From NCBI GenBank assembly GCA_964625885.1, contig CAZVBM010000005.1, positions 1-51,554 of the forward strand: a stretch of DNA of 51,554 bases. Reading direction: 5' to 3'. Of the stretch, positions 8,357 to 16,606 are shown piece after piece. The notes under the pieces were generated by a model. That model did not search any database and was not told the origin of the DNA. It worked only from the letters and a program-made list of their open reading frames with translations. Each line of letters opens with the position of its first letter. The stretch's first letter is position 1. A program made the position numbers and the translations under genes. The DNA is from CAZRIZ01 sp964625885. GTDB lineage: Bacteria; Patescibacteriota; Saccharimonadia; Saccharimonadales; Saccharimonadaceae.

Positions 8357-8704
8357 TTATAATAGGTTAGCTTTTTGAAATAAGCTAATAACTTTACTTT
8401 TTATTTCTAAATAGCTCAGATCATTAATATTAACTGAATTAATAATAATAGCTATATCATAAACTTCGTTTGTTTGAGGAATAATCTCTGTTCGAATAAT
8501 TTCGTATAACCGACGACGAATTCGGTTCCTTAAAACAGCTTTTTTGGTAATTTTTTTAGAAATAATCACCGAAAATCGACTAGTCTTACGGTATTTATTA
8601 GGTAAATATTTTATCGTTAATAAATTATCTCTTATAACCCACCCCTTACGAAAAAGAAAGGCTAAGCTGCCATGCCCATGAAATCGATATTTAAAACCTA
8701 TCAT
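8357..8704 (-). CDS. rnpA: Ribonuclease P protein component
   Basis: 115 aa, usual size for RnpA. 'SRFSVIISKKITKKAVLRNRIRRRLYEIIR' region: the RNR signature (RNRIRRRL) and the preceding basic helix are clear, though spread over a stretch that should be read by position (about residues 50-80). The protein assists the RNA subunit of RNase P in trimming tRNA 5' ends. It follows rpmH after a hairpin and precedes yidC. Confidence 0.94.
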   Translation of the reverse strand: MIGFKYRFHGHGSLAFLFRKGWVIRDNLLTIKYLPNKYRKTSRFSVIISKKITKKAVLRNRIRRRLYEIIRTEIIPQTNEVYDIAIIINSVNINDLSYLEIKSKVISLFQKANLL

Positions 8705-8727
8705 ATTTTTATTTTACTATATAAGAT

Positions 8728-8756
8728 AAATACCCGCTTATATAGAGCGGGTATTT
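8728..8756 (-). terminator. Hairpin between rpmH and rnpA (attenuator or terminator)
   Basis: A perfect 10-bp stem, AAATACCCGC (8728-8737) with GCGGGTATTT (8747-8756), has a 9-nt AT-rich loop. It lies right after the rpmH stop on the minus strand. The T tract is short on the minus side (TATTTATCTT), so partial read-through into rnpA is plausible. Confidence 0.65.
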
Positions 8757-8759
8757 TTA

Positions 8760-8897
8760 TTAAACAGTTAGTTTAGCTCGGCCTTTAATACGACGACATT
8801 TTAAAACTTTTCGTCCATTTTTAGTTGAACTACGTTTTAAAAAGCCGTGAACTTTATTTCTCTGGCGCTTATGTGGTTGATACGTTCGTTTTGGCAT
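8760..8897 (-). CDS. rpmH: 50S ribosomal protein L34
   Basis: 45 aa, beginning MPKRTYQPHKRQRNKVHGFL and ending RRIKGRAKLTV, the canonical short, highly basic L34 sequence. The C-terminus has 'KLTV' in place of the more common 'LSV/LTA'-type ending. An AGGA Shine-Dalgarno lies just upstream. The gene faces away from dnaA across the origin region and heads the rpmH-rnpA-yidC-khpB group. Confidence 0.97.
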   Translation of the reverse strand: MPKRTYQPHKRQRNKVHGFLKRSSTKNGRKVLKCRRIKGRAKLTV

Positions 8898-8919
8898 ATT
8901 TTTTCCTACTAGGTTAAAT

Positions 8920-8934
8920 CACCATCACATGGTG
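8920..8934 (-). promoter_or_regulatory. Small hairpin in the rpmH leader
   Basis: The inverted repeat CACCAT-cac-ATGGTG lies in the roughly 64-nt leader of rpmH, between its promoter and Shine-Dalgarno. It could tune translation or be chance. Confidence 0.3.
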
Positions 8935-8967
8935 TCTAAACTTGATTTATTACAATTATTTAGACAT

Positions 8968-8996
8968 AGTATAAATGATCTCTCCACTATTTTCAA
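8968..8996 (-). promoter_or_regulatory. rpmH promoter (TTGAAA-17-TATACT)
   Basis: On the minus strand a -35 TTGAAA (8996-8991), a 17-nt spacer and a -10 TATACT (8973-8968) form a near-consensus vegetative promoter. The expected start near 8961 gives a leader of about 64 nt. Confidence 0.7.
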
Positions 8997-9000
8997 TAGT

Positions 9001-9104
9001 TTATCCACAGTCTGATTAGTGTAAACTCTCCCTGTGGATAACTTTGTAAGTGTTAGTTAATTTTATTTATTAGAACATAATTTAAAAATTAGCCTTGTGG
9101 AAAA
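9001..9104. other. Origin sequences upstream of dnaA (DnaA boxes)
   Basis: Two perfect TTATCCACA boxes lie in opposite orientation: 9001-9009 (+) and 9033-9041 (-). A near match TTTTCCACA is on the minus strand at 9096-9104. The surrounding 250 bp between rpmH and dnaA is AT-rich and non-coding. This is the smaller of two box clusters flanking dnaA. Confidence 0.75.
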
Positions 9105-9150
9105 CTCATATTTCAATTAAACTATTATAAAAGAATAAAGGGAGAAAATA

Positions 9151-10542
9151 ATGCTAGACCAGCGTAGTTTATGGCAGAGTGTTGTTGGTGAGATTGAATT
9201 ATTAATCCCTAAAACATCTTTTAATACATTTTTTAAGCCATCAATTTTAATATCAGTAAACGGATCAAACATAAAGATTGGTGTACCTAATGTTTTTGTC
9301 CAAACTCAATTAAATGGTCGTTATAAACAAATATTAATAGATACTTTTTCTAAGAATAATATAAAAAATCCTAATATTATTATTGAAGTAAATTTTAAAT
9401 CCAAGGCAAAACCAGTTAGTAGAGAAATTACTAGTGAAGTTATAAACCACAATAAATCATCAGTTATGACTGGTAATTTATCATCTATTACTAAGGACAT
9501 TGAGAGACGTAATAATAGTCAGAGTGGTACCGGATTAAATAATCGGTATACTTTTGATAATTTTATTGTTGGATCGAGTAATGATTTTGCTTATAACGCT
9601 TGTCAGGCCGTAGCAGAAAACCCTGGTTCAAGATATAATCCCCTATTTATATATTCCGGAGTTGGTCTTGGTAAAACTCATCTCGTACAGGCAGTTGGAA
9701 ATGAAATTATAAAATTAAATAATAAAGCTAGAGTTTTATACACCACTATTGAAAATTTTACTAATGAATTTGTACGTTATATTCGTTTTAAGGACCGTGA
9801 TTTTGCGAAGAAATATCGTAATGTTGATGTTTTAATTGTTGACGATATGCAATTTATTGCTAATAAAGAAAAAATTCAGGAAGAATTTTTTCACACTTTT
9901 AATACTCTTCATCAAGCTAATAAGCAAATTATCATTACTAGCGATCGGCCACCAAGGGAAATTCCAACCCTAACTGAAAGGTTAAGAAGCCGATTTGAGT
10001 GGGGAATGATTATTGACATACAGATGCCAGATTTTGAAACTCGTTGTGCAATTTTAGAAGCTAAATCAGGACAAGTTGGTGTTGAAATTAATAAAGATGT
10101 TGTTGAATACTTAGCTGATAATTACCGAACTAATATTCGAGAATTAGAAGGAGCTTTAAATCAGTTATTAGCTTACGCAGAAATGCGTGGAGTCGCACCA
10201 ACAATTGAGATAGCTGAAGGTTTATTTAAAGGGTTAAAAGCCTCTAGGCCAAAACACTTAACAGCTAATCAGGTTATTATTAAAACTGCTAACTTTTTTC
10301 AAACCACACCAGATATTTTAAAAAGTCCATCACGATCTAAAGAAATTGTATTACCACGTCAAATAGCGATGTACTTATTACGAAGTGAACTTCATATGAG
10401 TTTTCCAAAAATATCTAATGAATTAGGTAGAAAAGATCATACCACAGCAATATATGGTATAGAAAAGATTGAAAAAGAATATAAAATAAATACATCTGTT
10501 CGTGAATATATAAATTCTATTCGAGAAAGTTTATATCAATAA
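9151..10542 (+). CDS. dnaA: Chromosomal replication initiator protein DnaA
   Basis: 463 aa. Domain I lies at about 1-85 and a short linker at 86-130. The AAA+ domain III starts at 'NRYTFDNFIVGSSNDFAYNA' with Walker A 'GVGLGKTH' (Lys175) and Walker B 'VDVLIVDDMQF'. C-terminal domain IV carries 'ELGRKDHTTAIYGIEKIE', the DnaA-box binding signature. It binds the boxes on either side of its gene and opens the origin. The ATG at 9151 follows a GGGAG Shine-Dalgarno whose surrounding sequence (AGGGAGAAAAT) is repeated in front of dnaN. Codon use is strongly AT-biased compared with the T4SS genes. Confidence 0.98.
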   Translation: MLDQRSLWQSVVGEIELLIPKTSFNTFFKPSILISVNGSNIKIGVPNVFVQTQLNGRYKQILIDTFSKNNIKNPNIIIEVNFKSKAKPVSREITSEVINHNKSSVMTGNLSSITKDIERRNNSQSGTGLNNRYTFDNFIVGSSNDFAYNACQAVAENPGSRYNPLFIYSGVGLGKTHLVQAVGNEIIKLNNKARVLYTTIENFTNEFVRYIRFKDRDFAKKYRNVDVLIVDDMQFIANKEKIQEEFFHTFNTLHQANKQIIITSDRPPREIPTLTERLRSRFEWGMIIDIQMPDFETRCAILEAKSGQVGVEINKDVVEYLADNYRTNIRELEGALNQLLAYAEMRGVAPTIEIAEGLFKGLKASRPKHLTANQVIIKTANFFQTTPDILKSPSRSKEIVLPRQIAMYLLRSELHMSFPKISNELGRKDHTTAIYGIEKIEKEYKINTSVREYINSIRESLYQ

Positions 10543-10785
10543 ATTGTGATTAAAATATAGGAAGTCTGAGTAAAAAATGTGTATAACTTATAAAAACCTG
10601 TTGATAATAAAAAATAATAAATATTTTGTGGAAAAAGAATGGTTTTATTCACAAATTTTTAACAATCTTCTCCACTGGATTTATTATAAATTACATCTGT
10701 TATTATCTACTTATACACATTATTCACAAGACCTATAACTACTACTATTTAATAAATAACATATAATAATAGTAAGGGAGAAAAT
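10543..10785. other. oriC: DnaA-box cluster and unwinding region between dnaA and dnaN
   Basis: Four perfect TTATNCACA boxes lie here: 10578-10586 (-), 10645-10653 (+), 10711-10719 (+) and 10720-10728 (+), the last two directly abutting. Near matches are at 10599-10607 and 10627-10635 (both -). Ten bases after the abutting pair comes CTACTACTATTT (10739-10750), whose opposite strand reads as 3'-GAT repeats like a DnaA-trio. It runs into an AT-only stretch to about 10770. This is the best candidate for the site of initial unwinding. Confidence 0.8.
10762..10767 (+). promoter_or_regulatory. -10 element (TATAAT) of dnaN
   Basis: A perfect TATAAT sits 18 nt before the dnaN ATG, followed by a GGGAG Shine-Dalgarno. 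It overlaps the AT-rich end of the origin, so origin opening and dnaN transcription may influence each other. Confidence 0.55.
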
Positions 10786-11886
10786 ATGGAACTCACAGTC
10801 ACACAACAAAACTTAGCTAAGGCACTGAATATTGTATCTAGAGTTGCTAATATGAAAACTCAGATGGCAATTTTAGATAATATATTATTACGTACAGATG
10901 GTAATCGTTTATTAGTAGCTAGCACAAATTTAGAAATTGCTACTACTCAGAGGATAGGCGCTAAAATAGTTAAATCAGGTGATATTACTATTCCAGCTAA
11001 GGTTGTGACCGAGTTTATTAATAGTTTACCAACTGGTGTAATTAGTTTAAAAGTTGAAAATAATCATTTAATAATTAAGTCTGATAATTATAATTCTGTA
11101 ATTAATGGTGTGATGGCCGATGAATTTCCAGATCTACCAACAATTAATGAGAAAACTGCTATTAAATATATTATTTCAACTGATGATTTTAAAAAAGCAA
11201 TTAATCAAACAATAATTTCAGTTAGTAATGATAATTCAAGACCAATTTTAACCGGTGTATTATGGCAATCAAATGATGGGTGTTTAAATCTAGTTTCTAC
11301 CGACGGGTATCGTTTAAGTGAAAAACATTTAATAAAAACTCAAAGTGATTTATCAATTATAGTTCCAGCACTTACTCTACAAGAAGTAATGCGAGCGATT
11401 TCTGAAGGTGATGATGAAGTTGAAGTATTATTTAGTTCTACACAAGTTCGTTTTCGAGTTGGTGAAACGGAAATTATTAGTCAACTTATAGAAGGTGCTT
11501 TTCCTGATTATAAAAAATTAATTCCTAAAAATAATGACGTAGTGATAAAAATAAATCGCGATGATTTTATTCAAGTAGCTAAGGTTGCAAGTCTATTTGC
11601 TATTCACTCTTCAAGTGGTGTGACTATATCAGTTGATGAATCTAAAAACGAATTTAGCTTAAAATCAATTGCCTCGGAAATTGGTGAAAATATATCAGAA
11701 GCCAAGGCTAAAATAAAAGGTCAAGGAAAAATTACCTTAAATTCTAGATATTTAATTGATGCCCTTAATGCGGTTTCTGGTAAGGAAATAATCTTTGAGT
11801 TTAGTAGTAAACTTGCCCCTTGCTTAATTAAAGATGAACAAAAAGATTCGAATTATATTCATATTATAATGCCACTTAAGAGTTAA
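10786..11886 (+). CDS. dnaN: DNA polymerase III beta subunit (sliding clamp)
   Basis: 366 aa, usual length, with the three-fold repeated clamp fold. It opens MELTVTQQNLAKALNIVSRV, contains 'DNSRPILTGVLW' and 'STDGYRLSEK' in the middle domain, and ends 'YIHIIMPLKS', close to the conserved 'MPMR' type clamp C-terminus. It tethers the replicative polymerase to DNA. It has its own TATAAT and Shine-Dalgarno and is followed after 2 nt by recF. Confidence 0.97.
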   Translation: MELTVTQQNLAKALNIVSRVANMKTQMAILDNILLRTDGNRLLVASTNLEIATTQRIGAKIVKSGDITIPAKVVTEFINSLPTGVISLKVENNHLIIKSDNYNSVINGVMADEFPDLPTINEKTAIKYIISTDDFKKAINQTIISVSNDNSRPILTGVLWQSNDGCLNLVSTDGYRLSEKHLIKTQSDLSIIVPALTLQEVMRAISEGDDEVEVLFSSTQVRFRVGETEIISQLIEGAFPDYKKLIPKNNDVVIKINRDDFIQVAKVASLFAIHSSSGVTISVDESKNEFSLKSIASEIGENISEAKAKIKGQGKITLNSRYLIDALNAVSGKEIIFEFSSKLAPCLIKDEQKDSNYIHIIMPLKS

Positions 11887-11888
11887 TT

Positions 11889-12938
11889 ATGATAATTAGC
11901 GAACTTGAGGTTGGTAATTTTCGCTGTCATGAAAAATTTAGAATTAGTTTTTCACCAGATAAAACTTTAATTTATGGTTTAAACGGTTCTGGAAAGACTA
12001 GTTTAATTGAGGCAGTTTATTTACTTTTACGCGGTAAGTCGTTTCGTGGGTATGATGATGATATTTTAAAGTCTGAGTGTGATTGGTTTAAAGCTAATTT
12101 AAAAATAAAAGACACATTTTCTGGAAAAATTGAATCAAGAGAGGTTAGATTTAAAACAGAGCCGATTAAAACTAAACAATTTAAAATTAATCAAAAAACT
12201 CATCAAAGAATACCAAAAAATAAAAAAATTCCCGTAGTATTATTTCAACCAGATGATTTAAACTTAATTAACGGCTCCCCTTCTCGTCGTCGACAATTTT
12301 TTGATGAGCTTGTCTCGCAATTAAAACCAGAACAAAGTGTTTTTTTAAGTCGTTATGAAAGAGCTCTTCGGCAACGTAATAATTTAATTAAGAATAATCC
12401 TAATATTAATCAAGATGATTTATTCTCTTGGAATATTATTTTAAGTAATTATGGTGCGAAGATTATTCAAAATCGATTAGAGATAATTGAATTAATTCAA
12501 CAAAGAATAAACCAAGTTTATCAGCAAATTACTGGTGTAAAAGATAATGTGTTAATTAAATATTCTCAGAAATATTCTGATTTAAATCAAATTCAATCAA
12601 TTTTATTTAATAAGTTAAATCAAGAAGATAATTTATTATTAGGAACATTAATCGGTCCACATCGTGATGATTTTTTAATTAAATTTAATCAAAGCAAAGC
12701 TAATCAACACACATCGAGAGGTGAAAACCGTAGTATTATATTAAGTTTAAAAATAATTGAAGCTAATTTAATAAGAGAGAAATATAATCAATCACCAATT
12801 ATTTTACTCGACGATGTTTTAAGTGAATTAGATAAAAAGAGACGTGATTATTTATTATCACATATTAATAAAAACCAAATTATTATAACTAGTACTGAAA
12901 AAGTTAATATAGAAAAAGTAAAAATAGTTAAGATTTAA
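11889..12938 (+). CDS. recF: DNA replication and repair protein RecF
   Basis: 349 aa, typical length. Walker A 'YGLNGSGKTSLIEA' (Lys36), the RecF region 'LFQPDDLNLINGSPSRRRQFFD' read by position at about 118-140, 'GPHRDDF', and the ABC signature followed by Walker B 'PIILLDDVLSELD'. RecF helps load RecA at single-stranded gaps. Its stop codon overlaps the stop of the convergent virB4 gene by 2 nt, so no terminator separates the origin operon from the T4SS block. Confidence 0.95.
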   Translation: MIISELEVGNFRCHEKFRISFSPDKTLIYGLNGSGKTSLIEAVYLLLRGKSFRGYDDDILKSECDWFKANLKIKDTFSGKIESREVRFKTEPIKTKQFKINQKTHQRIPKNKKIPVVLFQPDDLNLINGSPSRRRQFFDELVSQLKPEQSVFLSRYERALRQRNNLIKNNPNINQDDLFSWNIILSNYGAKIIQNRLEIIELIQQRINQVYQQITGVKDNVLIKYSQKYSDLNQIQSILFNKLNQEDNLLLGTLIGPHRDDFLIKFNQSKANQHTSRGENRSIILSLKIIEANLIREKYNQSPIILLDDVLSELDKKRRDYLLSHINKNQIIITSTEKVNIEKVKIVKI

Positions 12939-14749
12939 GTAGTAATTAATGATTCTTCAGTTGGGCTCGCATGAATCTGAATATGAACATGGTTTTGACC
13001 AGCAAAGAATAAACCTTGGCCAATTGGAAAGTTAGTTAAGCGTTTCTTCTCTTCGGCAGTTAGTTTAAATGTTTCAGCGATAACATCAACTGCAGCTGGT
13101 GATTGTTTTAGAAGTAATAATAGTGATGAGTTAGCAATAATTGCTTTACCCATTTTATTACTCATAAAGTCACCAACGTCTTGAGTAATAGTGGTTAAGC
13201 CAAGTTTATATTTACGGGCACGTTTAGCTAGGCTAAATAAGAAATTAGCTGAGTCTGGATATTTCATTAATTGCCAGGCCTCGTCAACAATTAACATACG
13301 ACGTTTTTGGTGAGCACGGGTGATATTCCAAATATGAGACAAAACAATATACATTGCAACTGGTCGGAGTTCATCTTCTAGGTCACGAATATTAAATACT
13401 ACCATAGCATTATTAATTTCAACATTACTTTGTTGTGAGAATATACCAGCAAATGTACCACTAGTATATTTTCGGAGACGTTGAGCTAATTGCGGTCCAG
13501 ATCCACCCATATGAAGCAAGGTGTCATACAAATCAATAATCGTAGGTGGGGTTGAACCATGGGTTAATGGGTCGCTAGTAATACCGGCACGAGCGTAAGT
13601 GTCAATTAAAGCTTGATCAAGATCACCCTCTTCTTCCGGGCTTAAACCATACATTGGGCTGCCATCGGCTGTTGTAGTACCACCCGACAGCATTAGGCGA
13701 AATAGCCCGTGTAAGGTTATTAAGTTAGCACGTAAGGCGTTGTTAGCATCTTCAGAGTCAATAACTCGTGGTAGGTCAAATGGGTTTATGCGAGTTGATG
13801 AGCTAAGACTGAGACGAATATAACTACCACCAACCGCATCACAAAGTTTTTGATACTCGTTTTCTGGATCAATAATTAAAACTTCAGTCCCTATCATCAT
13901 CGAACGCAGGGCTTCAAGTTTAACTGTAAACGATTTACCAGCACCAGATTTAGCAAAAACGGCCATGTTAGCATTTTCCAGAGTAAAACGGTCAAAAATC
14001 ACTAGACCATTATTATGCATATTTATGCCATATAATACTCCAACATCTTGAGATAAATCAGCACTAGTAAAAGGAAATGTTGTAGATATAGCGCCAGTAT
14101 TCATATTGTGACGAATCTGCAATTCATCAGTGAATTGTGGAACAGTGCTATTAAGTCCTTGTTCTTGTTGTGACGAAGCTACCTTAGAAAACACTAACTG
14201 TTGACCAAATATAGTTTCGATTTTATTTTGGATATAACGTAGCTCATCTAAACTATCGGCATAAACTGTGACATATAAACCAAAACGGAAAAAGCGTTGG
14301 GCGCCAATTTGGAGCTCGTCGCGTAGCTGTTCAGCGTCCATAATAGCTGCTTCTAGAGCTGGGTCGCGGGTCTTCCCCTGTTCATAATTAATACTCATAG
14401 TAGCTTGAAGTTGAGTTACTTTTCTAGTCAAATTTTTCAGAATAGTTTGAGTATCAACTGGATAAATCATCATACTAACATCAAGCACTTCGTCAATATT
14501 AATGATTGAGCTTAACCAACCAGTATAAACCTCACGAGGGTATCCATAAACATAAATTGTCCGCCCATATTTTGTACCTAAACGGAAATGATCAGAGTTA
14601 ATTTCTAAACTACTTGGTGCAATAAGATCGCGTAAAGTTGTTACACCAGCTAAATAAGCTTGTTCAATCTCAATTCGCTCTTTTGCTTGTTGTTGGGCAA
14701 TAATATCACCAGCAACTGGAGTATTTGGTCGTCTCCTTCTTAAAGCCAT
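12935..14749 (-). CDS. virB4: VirB4-family T4SS ATPase
   Basis: 604 aa. The N-terminal about 230 residues resemble the VirB4/TraC N-domain. Walker A is 'AKSGAGKSFTVK' (Lys272), followed by 'IDPENEYQKL'. Walker B is 'MLIVDEAWQLM' (Asp489, Glu490), and the TrwB/VirB4-type 'TTITQDVGD' (Gln523) follows. It supplies energy for pilus assembly or substrate transfer at the cytoplasmic face. It is the last gene of the minus-strand T4SS block and is coupled through TAATG to a separate VirB4 N-domain-like protein. An AAGGAG Shine-Dalgarno precedes the start. Confidence 0.94.
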   Translation of the reverse strand: MALRRRRPNTPVAGDIIAQQQAKERIEIEQAYLAGVTTLRDLIAPSSLEINSDHFRLGTKYGRTIYVYGYPREVYTGWLSSIINIDEVLDVSMMIYPVDTQTILKNLTRKVTQLQATMSINYEQGKTRDPALEAAIMDAEQLRDELQIGAQRFFRFGLYVTVYADSLDELRYIQNKIETIFGQQLVFSKVASSQQEQGLNSTVPQFTDELQIRHNMNTGAISTTFPFTSADLSQDVGVLYGINMHNNGLVIFDRFTLENANMAVFAKSGAGKSFTVKLEALRSMMIGTEVLIIDPENEYQKLCDAVGGSYIRLSLSSSTRINPFDLPRVIDSEDANNALRANLITLHGLFRLMLSGGTTTADGSPMYGLSPEEEGDLDQALIDTYARAGITSDPLTHGSTPPTIIDLYDTLLHMGGSGPQLAQRLRKYTSGTFAGIFSQQSNVEINNAMVVFNIRDLEDELRPVAMYIVLSHIWNITRAHQKRRMLIVDEAWQLMKYPDSANFLFSLAKRARKYKLGLTTITQDVGDFMSNKMGKAIIANSSLLLLLKQSPAAVDVIAETFKLTAEEKKRLTNFPIGQGLFFAGQNHVHIQIHASPTEESLITT

Positions 14750-15642
14750 TACATTTCTCCTTGGGTTAGGTTTGGACGAGGTGACTCGCCATCACCCTTT
14801 CTGGTTATAATATTGGTAATATTTTCGAATTGAACTATTGGTTGTTGTAGAGCAGTGTCTGGATTATAAAAATTATAATAAAGTTGGCTTAATTTTTGTG
14901 TATCAAGACGCTCAACCCTAATACCAACTTGATTTAAGCCGGACATCACTAGATTAACTCGATTTTGTAGTTCTTCTTTACCCTTTATATAAACTTGTTC
15001 GTTAATTTTAACACTAGTGGTTGGTTTATTATTTACTTTAGAAAAGATACCTTTTACTTGGTTAGTAGCGGAGGTAATATCCCCAGCTGGCAGATAAGGT
15101 ACAACTACAAAGAAGGTTTTTTCCATAATATTAGCTTCCTGAGCAAGAATATCAATATAGTTAATATAGTCATCCATTAAGACATTTAAAAGCATGTTAT
15201 CTTGGTTATTTCTAATTTTGATTAATTTATCAAGATACGGTCCAATATCAACTTTTTGAGAACGAATTAAAATTTGAATTGGAAAATATAATGAGTTGAT
15301 AAAGTTTTGATAACTATATTCAATACCCTCTTTTTCTTCTAAGCTCATTAAGTCGAAGTTGATTGATTCACAAGCTATAATAGCCCGAAAAGTTCCATCT
15401 TTCAGAATCACCAAACCATCACGAATTTCAGCAATTTTTAGGGAATTTTGAGTTGAGTTTGGATTAGGAGTTGATTTATTAGATTTTTTATCTTCCGATG
15501 ATTGTAATGGTTGATTTATCTGGCCAGCTGGCTCAACCATCTGTGATACTGATTTAACTGAAAAGCCAGCATCTTTTGAAAAGCTAGTGTTGCTTGGTTG
15601 AACCGTGCCTGGCTGGCCTGGAGAAACAGTTTTATTGTCCAT
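14749..15642 (-). CDS. VirB4 N-terminal (TraC-like) domain protein, partner of VirB4
   Basis: 297 aa. The first about 70 residues are Ser/Pro/Gln-rich and look disordered. From about 75, 'LKIAEIRDGLVILKDGTFRA' and 'NFDLMSLEEKEGIEYSYQNF' resemble the start of VirB4/TraC ATPases, followed by the ferredoxin-like N-domain region. The protein ends before any Walker motif. It is probably an N-domain-only VirB4 relative that works with the following ATPase. TAATG overlaps on both sides tie it to PrgI upstream and VirB4 downstream. The homology is remote and judged by eye. Confidence 0.65.
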   Translation of the reverse strand: MDNKTVSPGQPGTVQPSNTSFSKDAGFSVKSVSQMVEPAGQINQPLQSSEDKKSNKSTPNPNSTQNSLKIAEIRDGLVILKDGTFRAIIACESINFDLMSLEEKEGIEYSYQNFINSLYFPIQILIRSQKVDIGPYLDKLIKIRNNQDNMLLNVLMDDYINYIDILAQEANIMEKTFFVVVPYLPAGDITSATNQVKGIFSKVNNKPTTSVKINEQVYIKGKEELQNRVNLVMSGLNQVGIRVERLDTQKLSQLYYNFYNPDTALQQPIVQFENITNIITRKGDGESPRPNLTQGEM

Positions 15643-16574
15643 TATCTTAATTTAACCTCTAATTGATTTTGCCCACCGAGGATGTCTTTCGATTGTTCTC
15701 GCTCATTTCTTAGTCGATTAGCTTCGGTCGAAATGGTTTGAATCGAGAGATCTTCGTTTGTTGCTAGATTCATTATATCAGGGCTAACTTGATTTAGCGA
15801 TGGTGTTGTTGGCACTGTCGATGTTGGTGTAACGGGTTGGTAATTTGGATTTGGGATTGATTGCGGTAATGGGTTTATCGGTGTTGCCGACTGAACGGGT
15901 TGATTCCAGGCTTGACTTAGCTGTGGCTGTGGCTGAGTGTAACTATATGGCTGTACACTATCGTAAGGTTTTTGAACCTCAGCCCTAGGAATGGTTTTTA
16001 AGTCATTTAATACGTCAGAGCGGTATTTACTACTACTTTGATTTAACATACGATCAAAACTCTCTAATATTTCATCGTCTTCATGAACGTCACTTACCTC
16101 TTCGGCTGCAGCAACAACCGAATCTTGTAAGCTAGTGTTATTCTCAACACCGCGAATTGCCCAACCGCCAGTATCAACTACATTAGAGAGAAAGGATATC
16201 CGCTCGATTGCCTGTTCATTACTTAGCGTCTTTAAGGATATTGAGTCTTTTTCTTCAATTATGTTTGTAAATTCGACAATTTGGTCAACACCATCAGCTT
16301 CCCAGATTTTTTTACGGGGTTTTAGCCAGAATTGTAGGATTGCCGCTAGATATATTTCCATTGGCTGATCTTTGCGAAGTGGTAAAGATAAAACTAAGAA
16401 GAATATCGCAATCGGCGTAAATAAGATTATAAAAGGTGGAAAAGCTCGTCCTAAAAAGACTGCTAGAGCTCCAAAACCGGCCGCGATTAATAGATAAATA
16501 AACTGACGAAAGGAAAATGGGCCGAGTAATTTATCTTCCGCCTCGACATCTTGCGGTATCTTATAGCTAGACAT
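15642..16574 (-). CDS. PrgI-family T4SS membrane protein
   Basis: 310 aa. The N-terminus has the PrgI pattern 'YKIPQDVEAEDKLLGPFSFRQF', two adjacent membrane helices (about 28-70), then 'FWLKPRKKIWEADG'. PrgI proteins are small inner-membrane parts of Gram-positive T4SSs (VirB3-like position). Here the family domain covers about 115 residues and is extended by an acidic region and a Pro/Gln/Thr-rich tail (about 205-280) likely to be disordered and cytoplasmic. An extended -10 (TGGTATAAT) ends 7 nt before the ATG, so a leaderless message is predicted for the PrgI-VirB4 cassette. Confidence 0.88.
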   Translation of the reverse strand: MSSYKIPQDVEAEDKLLGPFSFRQFIYLLIAAGFGALAVFLGRAFPPFIILFTPIAIFFLVLSLPLRKDQPMEIYLAAILQFWLKPRKKIWEADGVDQIVEFTNIIEEKDSISLKTLSNEQAIERISFLSNVVDTGGWAIRGVENNTSLQDSVVAAAEEVSDVHEDDEILESFDRMLNQSSSKYRSDVLNDLKTIPRAEVQKPYDSVQPYSYTQPQPQLSQAWNQPVQSATPINPLPQSIPNPNYQPVTPTSTVPTTPSLNQVSPDIMNLATNEDLSIQTISTEANRLRNEREQSKDILGGQNQLEVKLR

Positions 16575-16581
16575 AAGCTTT

Positions 16582-16590
16582 ATTATACCA
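16582..16590 (-). promoter_or_regulatory. Extended -10 (TGGTATAAT) for the PrgI-VirB4 cassette, leaderless
   Basis: On the minus strand TGG-TATAAT ends 7 nt before the PrgI ATG (16574), placing the transcription start at the start codon itself. It lies in the 32-bp gap after the preceding gene, so the ATPase cassette can be expressed separately from upstream T4SS genes. Confidence 0.55.
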
Positions 16591-16606
16591 GAATGTAGTA
16601 TAAGCT

